Positions 27,305 through 40,726 of a stretch of DNA of 64,000 bases are shown piece after piece (the stretch's first letter is position 1; the number at the start of each line of letters is the position of its first letter). The position numbers and the translations under genes are program-made. Source of the DNA: Xiphias gladius (Eukaryota; Chordata; Actinopteri; Istiophoriformes; Xiphiidae). The notes beneath the pieces are model-generated. The model was not told where the DNA came from. It was given only the letters and a program-made list of their open reading frames with translations, and made no database searches. The stretch is taken from contig NC_053416.1 of assembly GCF_016859285.1 (NCBI RefSeq), positions 12,291,001-12,355,000 on the forward strand, read 5' to 3'.

Positions 27305-30300
27305 TCATGTAAAGAATACAGATATTCCACAGAAACCTTCCCTGCATTTTCATATGCACACAAACTGATCCAAGATTGGTATTCAATTTGAAAGAGGCCT
27401 CTTTTCACCTGTTGGTGCAGGTGTCTTACTCTCCTCAGTGGGAAAAAGAATATCTCAGGTTTATAAATTCTGCTTTCTGTCAGCATACTTATCTGCCACA
27501 TTATCCATATCTACATCTTGCTCAGGACTGACACAGGATGCTGTGGCAGTGAACTGTGTACTGTTCCTATAAGTGGAACTAAAAATGTTACTGTTAAGAG
27601 GAAAATACCGATCTTTAATGTCAAGTTCCCGATCAATTCAAACTTTTCTGGGTAAGTATTAACCTTTTTGGAAGGACAACATTTTTACAGAGAAAGAAAC
27701 AACAAATGACTTAAACTTTGGCTTTTTGATCATCTACATCAGCTTTCATGTGCTGAGCAACTTTTGTTATTATATTCCAGGAGCCATAAAGTTAAATAAA
27801 AACCTATGGTTTAGTTCAAAACTTTAGAAAGTTAAACGTTAGAAGGTTTTTATCTTACGGCTTCACCTGGCTTACCACAGAGAACACCCCGCTGAGCCCT
27901 GCTTGTTGCATTGAGAATTACCCAGCAATTGTCAGATCATTCTTAGCTGTTTATAGCATCAAAATGTGACAGAAATTTAATTTAAACTTATTTTTCAAAA
28001 GGAGCTTCAGTGCAGGAAGTAAAAAGGTGTGAAATTCACTTGTTTGCCATAAGTCCACAACAAGCCTCAGAGGTTCTCATGTGCAATATGACATCAAATA
28101 GAGAGAAGTACAAAAAGTAATAATGTTGAGACTGTCGAACACATCATCCAGTTCACTAAATCCCACTGACTTTGGCCCCATTACTGGCAATTAGAGTGTA
28201 ATTGTTATACCATCACATTTTTCATTCACAATCATCCATTCAAGCTTTGCCTCATCCATGAGAGAATAAGTCAAAAAGGGAAATAAAAACAGTTCTCTAT
28301 TATGGCTTGGCTATCGAAAGCAGAGTGTTTTCCACAGCCACGACCAAACAATCAGAACAACAACATGAAGACCATAAAGGGCCAGAAAAATGCTTCAAAT
28401 AGTCCAAAAATGGATGCTATGATTCCTTAGCCCAAGCCAAGTTTCTTGGTCTACGCTATTATATAGTAAGTGAGCACACTGTTAGCTAAAATTAAATAAC
28501 ACAGCTTGAAAATAGCTCTACTAAAGCCTGTGGTTGTATGACGGAATTTTGCTAGCTTCTACTGCTAAGCCCAGACACGTCACTTGCAAGCATTTGTAAG
28601 GGGTTTTAGGAAAAATGACAATATAGGTCCACCAAGAAAGAGCCCAAAAATCCTTAAGGTCTATTCTTGACTTTAATCATTGGCTTATCATGACCGAAAT
28701 ATAAAACAGCTCACCACCACAGCCCAAACAAAAGCGTACAACATTTTTATGAATTAAAACACAAGTGAGCTGCTGGTGGAAATTTGTTTAACTTATGCTT
28801 TAATCTGAGTGGCATTCATCTCCTACTTTTCAAATAAGCACATAAAGCAAAGTAAATCTAGGGCGAATGTATCCATGTCAGTTACCTCACCACCCTTGCT
28901 TCTGTGTAATGGTTGAGTCAGGCCTGTATGGTGTCCCATCATACAACACGGGGCAGCTTAGTACAGTAGGTACCATAGACTGAAGCCAGCGAGCTGCTCG
29001 CCTGCCAAATGAGAACACTTGTTTGCCTAGCATGTCTATGGTGTAACTGGGCGGGGGCTTGAGGAAGTGCACGTGTATGGTTGTGTGTGAAGGTGAGAAA
29101 GAGTGATTGCATGTAAGAGAACGTGTTTTTCATTTCTATCTATTTACTTACATGAACATGTCATGCATATATTTGGGCAAGTGCATTGGATTTGTGAATG
29201 CATGTGTGCATGCACTTCCAAGCTTGTGTGGGCTTGTCTAAATGACTATCCAATTTGGCCAACTGAGCTTCATAATGTCTCATTCCTCTCGCACACCATA
29301 AGACCATTCAGGATGTGAATTCATTCACTGGCTCGTTACTCTGAAATTCCAATGACACAATACTTTCCGGCATCAAAGTGGTTCCCTTTTTGGACAGCAA
29401 CTACACTGGACCTATTGTGTTCTGCACTGACATGAATGCTTACTTGACCATTTTATTCGTTTGCAGTTCAGGCTGGGTAATGACCATGAAAAGTTATAAT
29501 GGATGACAAAGCTTTGAGGGCAGTTGTAGAAACATTTAAAAAGTAAATTATATAGCAGTGTTTTTGACAAAGTGGTAACTCCAGGGTTGCTTTTATCGCT
29601 CATTTTATTAAATGAAGTACTTACAAGCATTTCTCCCTCTAAGTGCCTCTTAGCTGGGTGTGTCAGGGTGTTCACCTATTTCACTGACCAAGGAGCCTTT
29701 GCTGGGAGATAAGACCCTTCATTGTCTTAGTGACCCTGACTGAGACCAAGTTGGCTACTGCTCATTCCGAAAGTGAATAACGCCACTTAATAACAATGTT
29801 CACAAACCTTGACCTCCTTTATCTTACTTCCAGCTAAGAAGAATATAACAGCCACTGTGTTCCACGTAGAAAGCAGGAGTAGGGCTAGGAGAGGTTTTGG
29901 CTTGTTTTGATTGGTGGAGAAGTTTCTGATAAGGAAGACAGATGGCATGAGGAAACTTTTTGCCACAACCTTGGCTCATGAAGTACACATTGTTGGAATG
30001 ACATGTGCAGAAAGAATCTGATAGTATCGATGGCAATTAACTTCCAGTTGACCTCTGATGTTACTAATGTGGGATGGCCCAATCAGCAGCAGACTTTGTT
30101 GAGAGATTGCCATGAAAACTAAACAGCAAGGATGACCCTGAGAAGTTACATCTTCTACTTCACTGACATTGAAGGAAGGTTAACCAGTACATCTACTATT
30201 GTTGGTTGGCCTGTAACAGCGAGGACAGCCCTATAAACACAAATGTCTGTAACTGTCTGACTGAGTGACTGACTGAGTGAAAAAGTTACACCACAGGTCA

Positions 30301-30960
30301 GCCCAATGCTGCGTTAAGATACACCATTGGCAACTGCTCTTTCGAAATGAATAGGCGCAAACAGTTTCTATTGTGTCATCAGGGGGGAAGTGTTGTCTCT
30401 TTAGATCCTTTGTTGCTAGATTTACCAACTTTTCACACCCCTTTAGCAGCTTTTCTTCATCAAAGACGACAAATCTAATTACTTTTTAAACGCATTTTAG
30501 TTATTTTCTATAGAATAGAGTCATTGGTATAGCCCCACAGTAAATATAACCAAAATCTCGCTGCAGCTGTTGACTCGTGCATGGTGATTTTGTATGACAA
30601 GGTCGTGGTTATAATATCCAGATTTTAGCATTGCAGAGCAGCAGCTTGGAAATGGCTTGGAAATTACAGCGGGTTAACTGGTTAACACGTAGTCTTAATG
30701 GGCTGCATTACAGTCACTATTTCATACTTGTTCCATTGTCTGACAACAGAAACAGAAAAACATGTTAATGAAAGCAGTTTTATTATGAATTCAGGTGTAT
30801 TAAATTATTGTATGTGCGAGCACAGAGAGGAGAGAAGCAAACAGATAAAGAGCTGTCCAGCCATATACTAGGTTTTGAACTAGTCTGTTTTTTTCTATTA
30901 TAAGAGCCAGACAGGCATGTGTATTTTATATTTTGTTGTGGTACAATCACAAGTAATGTT

Positions 30961-31435
30961 ACATATTCTCGCGAGATTTCGACGGTTGCCCAGTGACGCG
31001 CCTCTTTCTACCTGACTTTTAGCCGACTGTGCTCTGTCTCTACTCAGTCGTTCACTATGTGCTCCTTTCTGTCCATTAAGACTAAAATAGTTAATTGGTC
31101 ATATGTTGGGGAAAACAGTGTGTTAACGTGTGTGATTTGTAGTCTCCAGGGCTAATCACTGACGGTGATAAACGGAAAGCCTTGCCCCGCTGACCGCAAG
31201 CAGCACCCCTGAAGTAACGTCCTCACAGTTTCACATAACCTCCGTCTCTGAGCAAACCCCCTGTGTTTCCAGGATGTAGGGGGTTGTAAGGCAGCCAGCT
31301 AAGAAGACACAACATTTAGCGATACATTTTTGAGTTACTCGAAGGGCTCTTCTCTTTTGGCAGACGCTAGCCGCCCCCCCCCCTCCCGCCAACGTCCTGT
31401 CCACTGAAGCACAGACGTCGGTCCTCCCACTCCCG
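30961..31435 (+). promoter_or_regulatory. CpG-rich promoter-like block with candidate untranslated first exon
   Basis: The palindrome TCTCGCGAGA (30967-30976) is a known vertebrate core-promoter element of broadly expressed, often bidirectional genes. CpG-rich sequence follows, ending in a strong splice donor (CCCG|gtaaga; exon end 31435). No TATA box. A transcript on the + strand is suggested by the donor, but no downstream gene is identified. The palindrome itself gives no orientation. Confidence 0.4.
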
Positions 31436-31439
31436 GTAA

Positions 31440-34400
31440 GATATATTGGAGCAAATGTTTCTCGGATAAGTAACTAAATGTAACGTGACTACTGAATTTG
31501 AAATAGTAGTTCCTTATGCAAGCCAAAGTTACGTGTTGCTGCACAAAACTAATGACGGGTTAACTCACAGACGCTATAGCATTTAGCTAGCTAGCTGAGT
31601 CCCAGCTGTTATAGCTACTAATCTTAAACCATGTTTTGAGTTTGATGTTCATAGTGAGAAATTATGGAAACATGTATACTAAAATTACTCTGCTCTAATT
31701 GTAAAGTTGGTTTAGATGGATACTTTTGAAACAGCAGGGCAAGCACAGGTGTAATTAATTAGTGTTCCATGGCTGCAAAAGCAAGGCCCTTGTATTTGGC
31801 ATGTTGGTTTACTGACATGTCTTGCTGAGATCACTGAGATCATTGTTATTAGATACCCTCGTAAAAAAAAAGCCCTTTATTCCACAATGAAATGCATAAA
31901 ATGCACAATGAAAATCAAGATGCTGCTCTCAGCTGAAAAAAGGGTATCCTGATTTCCTATAGCTCAGAAAATGAATAATCTTGCAGCATACATCGGTGTC
32001 ATGTGTATGTGTTAAAGAAGTGCAATTTCTAAATGTGTGCTGTTTTGTTTATATTATTGAACTCCAACCCAAGATCCGGATTTCGTTCATGACAGCTGTC
32101 AAAGTGAGCAAAGTCCAACCAAGTGGTCTTTAGTTTAAGAATTTAAAAAAAAAAACTGATTTTACCTTTACATAAATTCTTAAACAGAGGGGTATCCTAC
32201 TACAAAAAAGGGAGGATACTATTCTCTCACTTTACCCACTGAATGTAGGTTAGTATATTAATGCTGGGATTATGTTCCTCTCTGTCTTCTGGCTGTCTGC
32301 CAGGCCTATACAGTAAAATCCTGAGCCTGAATGGAGGATAAAAGCTGCAGCTTTCGAAGCAGCAGGCAGTCAGACAAAAGTAAATGGAGTCATTCTCTAA
32401 ATCAAGGCCAATTCATTGGACTGCTGTAGTTGTAACCCAATTATTCCCAGGCCACATGTTCTCAAAGAAGGGGCCTCAGGAAGAGGGGGATGCCCTCCTT
32501 CTTTCTCCTGCAGTCAGCCCATTAAAACACAGAGGGGTAGAGAGGGAGGGGGGCAAGGAGAGAGAGTGGGGAAAGTCATAAGTGTTATTCCATATGACCT
32601 AAGAGTAAAGTCAGTTTCAAATATTGAGGCTGTGGGTGAGGGTTGACATATGTTGTGGTATGGTGCCTATGCAAAGGCAGATGGTGGACTGAAGATTGTA
32701 GTATGACAGTGGTGGGGCGGTTCGAGAGGAGTAGAAGGACGTGGTTTAAACTACAGTGTATGGTGAGCAGTAATTAATGATGTGAGAGTAAGTAGTTTTT
32801 TTAGTGAACCATGCACAGAGTTAAGTCATCACCCATTACACTCTGTTAAACCTCTCTCATCCTCGCCCTCTCTCTTCCTCAGTTACTCATTTTGCCCAAA
32901 GAGTGATAGACATAGTCTTCCATGTAGCTCTACGGAAATCGGATTTTCTGAGATCTCGAATGTGGTGAGTTATCAATTCTGGTGTCAACTAACTAACATG
33001 AATACCTGTCATTGTTGTCTGACATGACGAAGGAAGTTGACAAAGAAAGCGTTGCAGGAAACGCCTTTCCAAAATGTTAATATCACTAATGACAAAAACC
33101 TGAACTCACACTGTCAGAGTTAGGGGTGCCACTGAGTGCTCTCACAGTATTTAGATGTTCTAATGAAAAAAAAGCACTGTAATGGGTAAGGCTGCACCCA
33201 AATCAGAATTTTTCAAGTCATCTGTGTAGGCTGAATATTCGACGCGAAGGGGTTGTCATGTGCTTGTGGTGCCTTCTTTTTCCTATCTACAACTTTTTTT
33301 TTCTCATTTGTATCAAGTCTCTGTATTATGTATTTGTATATAATACATTGTATGTGTTTTCTTCACTACATCTTGCCTGCAATTATGAGAACTATTGTTC
33401 ACAGCTTCCGCTCAGTTACTGTTCACTATAGGCTAGAGGATCTGCTGAGCAGCTGCCCCGCACTAAAGTCCTATAACATCCTACACATCAAGTCTCATGT
33501 TTAACCTGGAAGACTTACATTTTAATACCTTTGTTAATCATCTGTGATATGAAAACATCTGATTTCCACACAGTCAAAAAAATAACAAGTTTGTTTCCTG
33601 GTTAAGTTAATATCCTAGGGAACAACAGAGTGCCCCTGGCCTGGCTCCTGACAGCGCTTTCAGCCGAAGAGACGGTCACACTGGACGGCTCTAAAGGAGG
33701 TTGTACCAGTGTCTGGTTCAGGAGTAGTTTAGCCAACTTCACTAGCGTTCATCAGCGGAGCTGAGAGAGCGTTAGAGCAGTGAACACAAATGACACGCAC
33801 TGCCCTACCTTTGCATCACCTAATTTCCATTAAAGTTAATTTTTTAGTTGGGTTATTTTGAGACGAGAGTTGGTTTGTTAAGTTTATAGACTGTCATGCT
33901 GTTATCCTGCATTGCTCTGTGTACAATGACACCATAAAAACACCGTTTCGACTGACAAAATGAGATTCCACTTGGGGGCATCTTAACTGATGATTCGAAT
34001 CATCAGGGTTTTTTTCACAGCCTGGTAATGGGGCAGTCACAAAGTACAATTGTCTGTATCTTCTAAAATGACTAATGATTGCTCTTTAAAAAAAAAAAAA
34101 CTCAAGCTTTTTCTGAGCTGCCGCACTGTGGTTCAGGTCTGGTTAAGTTTAGGCAACTAAAACTATGTGATTAAAGTTAAAGATAATGGTCGTGTTCAAG
34201 GCTTCAATAATCAACACACATTGTGTATCACGGGACTACAGTATCAGTAGTCAATAAAAATACATGCTTGTTGAACATGAGGACTTTGAAAGGGCATCTC
34301 TAAAAAATTGACTAACTGGAGCAGCCAGTTAGACCAAAGAAAAATTACACACACATTTTTCATCTGTTATTGAACATGAGAATACATATTAAAATATACA

Positions 34401-35414
34401 TGAAATTCAAAAACTTTACCAAGAATATTGAAAATGATATTCAAAATCATTTTTTTTCCACTAAATTTAATAAAATAAGGAAACTTTTAAAATCCACAAT
34501 TTTCAACATAGTACATATTCTTGAACATTAGAAATAACTTAGAAAATACAATACACTTTTGTGCTTTCTAATCATCGAAAACACATATGTCACACACACA
34601 GAACCAACTGTCTGAACTGACAAATAATAACTGTTAAAGGTACTGTGCCACTCAAAAACTTGAATCCATACTTATATAACGTGACGACTTTCAATACCTG
34701 CTGAACTTCTTTAATCTTCTGCATATTGATTTGAACATGAGTATGTTGCTGTAGTTTACGAGAGTCAGTGTTTTTTTCATCTTTGTCACAATCCAAATCT
34801 GAACTTGTGTAGTGGGCTTTGAAAGATTTTTTCAAGCTTCGGGTTTGTGCAGTTTGTCCAAATGTATTGAGGACAATGCAATCATTTCATTGAACTTTAT
34901 TGATACATTGAAATCAGGAACATTGGAGTTACAAGTTCTGTCATGGCAGCATTATTTTGTTGCACGTTTTTGCCACCATGTGGTCAAAGCAGGAAAAAAA
35001 AAATTCACTGGTGCATGAGTCTTATTGGACAGAGCAGAAAATTGGGAAACGGTTACCTTTAAAACATTTTTGGAAGTTTTTATGCTCAATTGGTGAACAG
35101 TACCCTTTCCACTGCATTGCAGATCATATGCAGGTCTGCAATTTGTTCCAGCCCAGGTGGTTAAAGGGACTCTACCATGATTTGACAGTTAGGAAGGAAA
35201 TAATTATCAGCATCAGATGGGGATTGAAAGTTACCAGCCATTTTAAAATGAAAAAAAGGACACCAAAGTTATACTGATTATAGTGATTTTCTTTCTTGAC
35301 CATTATCTGGTTAACTGTGATGGCCTTTGTCTCCATCAAGTCGTTAATGATAATCACTACATTACTCGCAACTCAAACTTCAAGCTCACTGGTAATGACT
35401 GTTTTTACAGTTAC
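31440..35414. other. Unassigned region downstream of the promoter-like block
   Basis: No recognised protein family. Three short segments with good splice sites and compatible open frames (32883-32964, 33148-33185, 33405-33504) are possible exons of an unknown transcript. AATAAA at 34253-34258 is a possible end. Elsewhere the DNA is AT-rich, with a gagtgcccctggcc...gttagagcag stretch (about 33620-33780) that looks repeat-like. Confidence 0.3.
32883..33504 (+). other. Candidate three-exon small transcript, unknown
   Basis: Segment A, 32883-32964, follows ctctcttcctcag and precedes gtgagt. Segment B, 33148-33185, lies between ctctcacag and gtaagg. Segment C, 33405-33504, follows attgttcacag. 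Read with two bases carried into A, the frame stays open through all three (27 + 12 + 33 codons) to TAA at 33502-33504. The resulting peptide has four Cys and no family I recognise. An open frame of this length can arise by chance, and the third intron-exon border is only a guess. It could equally be non-coding RNA or nothing. Confidence 0.15.
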
Positions 35415-36778
35415 TCAGCTTTAATTTTAAGGGGTTTAAAACCCAAATAACAAAAATATCACTTTAACCGTGTAGAAATCACAGCCATTTTTATACTATG
35501 TCCCTCATTTTCAGAGGCTCACTAGTAATTGGCTGACAAACAGTTTCATGGCCAGGTGTGACCTGCTCCCTCATTATTTCATAACAAATTAAGCAGATAA
35601 AAAGTCTGGAGTTCATTACAAGGGTCGAATTTGCATTTGGTAGCTGTTCATGGGAACTCTCAATATGTGGTCCAAAGAGGTGTCGATGCAATTGAAGGAG
35701 GCCATCATTAGGCTGAAAAACAAAACAAACTCATCAGACAGATAGCAGAAACTTTAGGAGTGGCCAGATCAACACTTTAGTACATTCTTAAAAAGAAGGA
35801 ATGCACCGGCGAGCTCAGCAACACCAAAAGGCCTGGAAGACGGATGAATACAACTAAAGTGGATGATCGCAGCATTCTTTCCTTGGTGAAGAAAAACCCT
35901 TCACAACATTTAGCCAGGTCAAGAACACTCTTGAGAAGGCAGACGTATCATTGTTAAAGTCTACAATCAAGAGACACCTTCATTAATTTAAATACAGAGA
36001 GTTTACCACAAGTTGCAAACCACTGGCAACACTAAAAAAAAAAACGAAAGGCAAGATTAGACTTTGCCAGAAAACGTCTAAAAAAGCTTGCCCCGTTCTG
36101 AAACAAGATTGTTTGGACACATTAAACCGAGATTAACTTGTACCAGAATGATGGGAAGAGAAGAGTATGGAGAGGGAAAGGAAGGACTCATGATCCAAAG
36201 CATACCACATTGTCTGTCAAACATGGTGGAGCAGTGTTATGGCTAGACATATATGGCTCTCAATGGAACTGGGTCACTGCTGAAGTGTATAGGGCTATAC
36301 TATCTGCTCAGATTCAGCCAAATGCTGCAAAACAGACGGTTCTTCTCAGTACAGATGGATAATGGCCCAAAACATGATGCGTTAGCAACCCTAGAGCTTC
36401 TAAGGGCAAAGAATTGGAATATTCTTCAAGGGCCAAGTCAGTCACCTGACCTCAAGCCAACTGCGCATGCTTTTCACTTACTGAAGACAAAACTGAGGGC
36501 AGAAAGACCAACAAACAAACAGCACCTGAAGGCAGCAGCAGTAAAGACCTGACAAAAGCATCTCAAGGGAAGAAACTCAGCATTTGTGATGTCCATGGGT
36601 TCCAGACTTCAGGCAGTTATTGACTGCAAATGTTTGCAATATTTTTGTTAAATCCCTTGAATTAAAGTCTACACTTCAGTCACATCTTAATGGCTTTGTT
36701 TCATATCCATTGTGGTGGTGTACAGACGCAAAATTACAAAAATTATGTCACTGTCCAAATACTTACATACCTAACAGT
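35415..36778 (+). mobile_element. Tc1/mariner-like transposon, 5'-truncated and decayed (copy A)
   Basis: Tc1-type transposase remnants run left to right. The N-terminal region begins near 35653 and is broken by an early stop. The catalytic region holds a WNWVT-type block, MDNGPKHDAL (second catalytic Asp) and SPDLKPTAHAFHLLK, where the expected third acidic residue (Glu of PIE) is replaced. The right terminal repeat (tgtccaaatacttacatacctaacag) is present. The left terminal repeat is missing: similarity to copy B starts only near 35415. Frameshifts and stops rule out a functional protein. Confidence 0.88.
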
Positions 36779-38474
36779 ATATGTGTTTGTGTATATATGT
36801 TTATTTATATATGTACATATGTGTGTATATGTAATCATATGAGTGAGTTACCTTTTTATCCTACTTGGATACTTTTATCCTACCTGAATTTTTTTCCTAC
36901 CAGTGTTTTATATACCACATGGACTTTTTAAGCAGGACTTTGGAAAACCTTGTGTCTCTCGCCTCATATCGCTTTTTTTTCCTGCATATTTTATCAAGTT
37001 CACGGAATCAAACTTAAAGTGTTAAGTGTGCCTTAACATAACCATGAAAAAGTTTAATCATTCTTTTGTCACTACGAGTGGATATATAAATGAAATATGA
37101 AGTCAGCAAACATTTTGCCAATATGTTCAGTGCCAACATTTAGCAACTTGGCAAATAATAATTACATTACATTTTGTCATTATATTAATAGAAATTGTAA
37201 TCTGCATTGTGCTTTCTTAAAAAGTATTTGATGATGCAGATTAGTAGGATATAAACATAATTTCTACAATACACACAGTACAAACACACACACATCATTT
37301 AGTAGTGGGTCAGTTCCAAAACCACAGGACAGGAACAAATGGGTGTTTATGTGTGTGACTCAGCTCAGTTGTGTAGTTGAAAGAAAAAAAAAAAAATAGC
37401 ACTGCGCTAAAACGTGGCTGCATCGGTCTGGATGTTGGCTAAGGGTACCTGTGAGAAGATGAAATATGGTCCCGGAAGGCCAGTTTGATGTATGATTTAT
37501 CACATGCCAAAACACTGCAGGGCAGTTTGTAATACTATGAGACAAGATCTTTAACTGTTGAGTAGAATTATGCTGTGTCTGTTAAAGAAAATCTGCCTAA
37601 GATGTGTGCATGCTTGAATTTGATTTGTTGTGCGAATGTGGTACATTGCCACATGATGTGGTATTGCATTGCGGCACAAGTTTAACAAGGTCCAACCTTT
37701 TAGCCACACGACCTTGTGTTTTTATTTTTACGGAGCTGTCTATGTTGGCACCTCTGCTGCCTCAAAGCAATGGTCTTACTGAATTGAAAACAGTGCTATG
37801 ACTCAATCCAGTATTTACAGTAAACAACCATACTAAAATTTAAAAAAAATTGACGGATTAAATTGAATTGTTTCATGACCTTCTTTCTATTAGTAACTGC
37901 AAGAACAGTGTGCACAGTATGTGTCCTCTAGATGTCATCCATGAGTTTCACTTTTTATTGAGTAATATAGACCAATTACTAATTACAAACCAAAGTTCAA
38001 AATATAAACACTACTTGTTTTTATAAGTGGCGTGGAAACCTTAAAACAGTTATCTATTTTTCATTCTTCTACAAGTAAAAAAAAGACAAAAGACAAAACT
38101 CATAAAAAAGTTTCACAAATTGTATACAATGCCACATAATTACAAGGCAAATATTAAATAATAAAATCACATTCAATCATGAGAGCAAGTGCATAAATGC
38201 TTAAAAAAATGTACTTTTAAAAAATATATATTTTAAAAATCGAGAAAAAATAAAACTATATTGTTTACTGTGAATTTATTCCATAGTGCAATATACTGTA
38301 TACGTGGTAACTATCCTAAATCATACAATTTAAAAAAAAATAAAAAAAAAAAAAAAATTCAAATTAATTTCCACCTGCAAGTTTAAAAAAAAAAAAAACT
38401 TGCAGGTGGAAATTAATTTGAATTTTTTTTTTTTTTTTTTTCAGGCCACAGAGGCAATGATCCCTGATCACATT
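36779..38474. other. Intergenic stretch between the Tc1-like copy and the receptor gene
   Basis: Very AT-rich. No gene recognised. It holds TATATG-rich simple sequence just after the transposon and the long hairpin at 38342-38438. Confidence 0.7.
38342..38438. repeat. Long near-perfect inverted repeat, about 40-bp stem
   Basis: Left arm 38358-38381 (TTCAAATTAATTTCCACCTG...) is exactly complementary to right arm 38399-38422. The stem continues as A16 against T16, and the 17-nt loop is A-rich. It lies just beyond the expected cleavage site of the receptor gene on the - strand. Confidence 0.9.
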
Positions 38475-38480
38475 TTTATT
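38475..38480 (-). terminator. Polyadenylation signal of the receptor gene
   Basis: AATAAA on the - strand, about 70 nt after the TAA stop. This gives a compact 3' UTR. Confidence 0.75.
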
Positions 38481-38550
38481 TCAAGGGTTAGATATGAGGT
38501 TTCAGGCAGGATTCAGAAAATGGCAGGCACTTGATAATGACAGGAGAAAA

Positions 38551-38642
38551 TTATGGTGCTTTGTGATGTGAGTTGGGTTTGGTGTTCTTCATATTTCTTA
38601 TCAATCTAACATCTGTGTAGATGATTTCATTTTCAGGGTTAC
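38551..38642 (-). CDS. Receptor exon 5, cytoplasmic tail and stop
   Basis: Acceptor tttttctag; TAA at 38551-38553. The 30-residue tail contains NEIIYTDVRLI; I-x-Y-x-x-V fits the ITIM consensus. The SLAM switch motif needs Thr at Y-2 and is not met. Confidence 0.8.
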
Positions 38643-40690
38643 CTAGAAAAATTAAAAACAGATGTAAAATGTGAAATGTATTTTGAAGTGCTAACCTATC
38701 ACAGAGGACAAAATTATTTTCATAGTTTTAAATGAATGTAATACAAAAGCCATCTGAAAAGTAGGGAGTAAAATGGTAAAACTGTGGTAACCTAACTTCA
38801 GTCAGTATGGTTCTTATTGAGACAGATAAAGACATGGGAGAACATCTTTCACTTACCCTCATTAACAGCCATGGGCCTTGATTTGTTAAGATGATTTATT
38901 ATACCAAGACACAAGGCCGCAAGGAAAAGGAGAGTGACAATACCAGCTATCGCAGCCTCAGTCACAACAGGGAAGGAAGAACGAAAATCTAGCAAACACA
39001 AACCAATATGAAACCAAATTAGGTATCATGATGACATTATGTCCATTCTTTTGTCTTCCATCAGATGTTCAACATACAGTAATATCTACACAAGCAGTGG
39101 ATGTAAATGTATCATTAAAAACAAAATCACAACAAGACAGGAGGCAGTTTGAGATTCCAAATGGTTACTTCCCAACCACAAGATCTAAAAGTTGTACAGT
39201 TGTCTGTATAAAAAACATTTTTTATTGGTATAAAAAACATTGAACATAAAAAATGTGAAATAGCAGCGAAGAGTTAATATTACAAAATGGAAACAACTGT
39301 CATTTACATACCGTACCTTTGCAGCTTTTGAGGTGAATAACTGTTTCATTTCTGCTGACATTGTTTGCAACACTACACGTCAAGTTTCCTCTCAGCTGAC
39401 CATGTAAGCTGATGGTAACGTTTGATACACTGGATTTGTCTAGTTCAGCTGTACTCCCAGTCAGTGACTGCATGTTTGCCGCCCAGTTACTGAGAGACAG
39501 ACTGTGGTCTCTGGTATGTTTCAGTAACTGACCGTCCAAAGTCAAAATAAACTCTACTCCGTCTCCCTCAGAGGAGCAGCTGACCTCCATCTGTTCTGGT
39601 GATGAACACATCTGAGACACAGCTGGGTTTGACACTGGAGCTGGAAGACAAACATATACTCACATATACAGTAAATACATGATTTAATGCAAAGTGCCAC
39701 TGCTAACTCTAAATCATGGAGCCATGATATCTATTCCAAGGTCTAAAGCTATTCAGAGTTACAGATTAACTATGTAAGCTTTTTCATTAGAAAGTCAACT
39801 TAGAGGATTTGAGTTATTGGATAATTCTCATTCCATGTTTTATGGGTATTTACATTTAGGTGCATAAGTATTTAGACAGTTCACCTCTGTACACCAGCAC
39901 AATGGATATGAAACAAAGCCATTAAGATGTGACTGAAGTCTAGACTTTCAGCTTTAATTCAAGGGATTTAACAAAAATATTGCATTAAATGTTTTGGAAT
40001 GTAAGCCATTTTTATGCATAGTACCTCATGTTCAGAGGCTTAAAAGTAACTGGACCAAACAACATAATTATAAATATAAAGGATTATTTTTAATACTTGG
40101 TTGAAATCATTTGAGTCAATAACTGCCTGAAGTCTGGAACCCATGGACATCAAAAATTCTGAGTTTCTTCCCTTGAGATGCTTTGTCAGGTCTTTACTGC
40201 TGCTGCCTTCAGGTGCTGTTTGTTTGTTGGTCTTTCTGCCCTCAGTTTTGTCTTCAGTAAGTGAAAAGCATGCGCAGTTAGCTTGAGGTCAGGTGACTGA
40301 CTTGGCCCTTGAAGAATATTCCAATTCTTTGCCCTTAGAAGCTCTAGGGTTGCTTATGCATCATGTTTTGGGCCATTATCCATCTCTACTGAGAAGAACC
40401 GTCTGTTTTGCAGCATTTGGCTGAATCTGAGCAGATAGTATAGCCCTATACACTTCAGCAGTGACCCAGTTCCATTGAGAGCCATATATGTCTAGCCATA
40501 ACACTGCTCCACCATGTTTGACAGACAATGTGGTATGCTTTGGATCATGAGTCCTTCCTTTCCCTCTCCATACTCTTCTCTTCCCATCATTGTGGTACAA
40601 GTTAATCTTGGTTTAATGCGTCCAAACAATCTTGTTTCAGAACGGGGCAAGCTTTTTTAGACGTTTTCTGGCAAAATCTAATCTTGCCTT

Positions 40691-40726
<36 letters not shown>

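Larger units (their letters stand above)
18321..30960. other. Intergenic DNA with no recognised gene
   Basis: 12.6 kb, AT-rich. The open frames are short, lack family resemblance and lack convincing splice contexts. It contains a 15-bp perfect hairpin (19726-19761), short CA tracts (25678-25700 and 27258-27304) and scattered homopolymers. Confidence 0.6.

Noticed and set aside
31335-31544. 69-codon - strand frame over the CpG block
   Set aside because: An open frame in CpG-rich, stop-poor DNA; no homology and it crosses the + strand splice donor.
36138-36552. Open frames that look like independent proteins
   Set aside because: They are fragments of a frameshifted Tc1-like transposase; the same fragment recurs at 40376-40600 on the other strand inside copy B.
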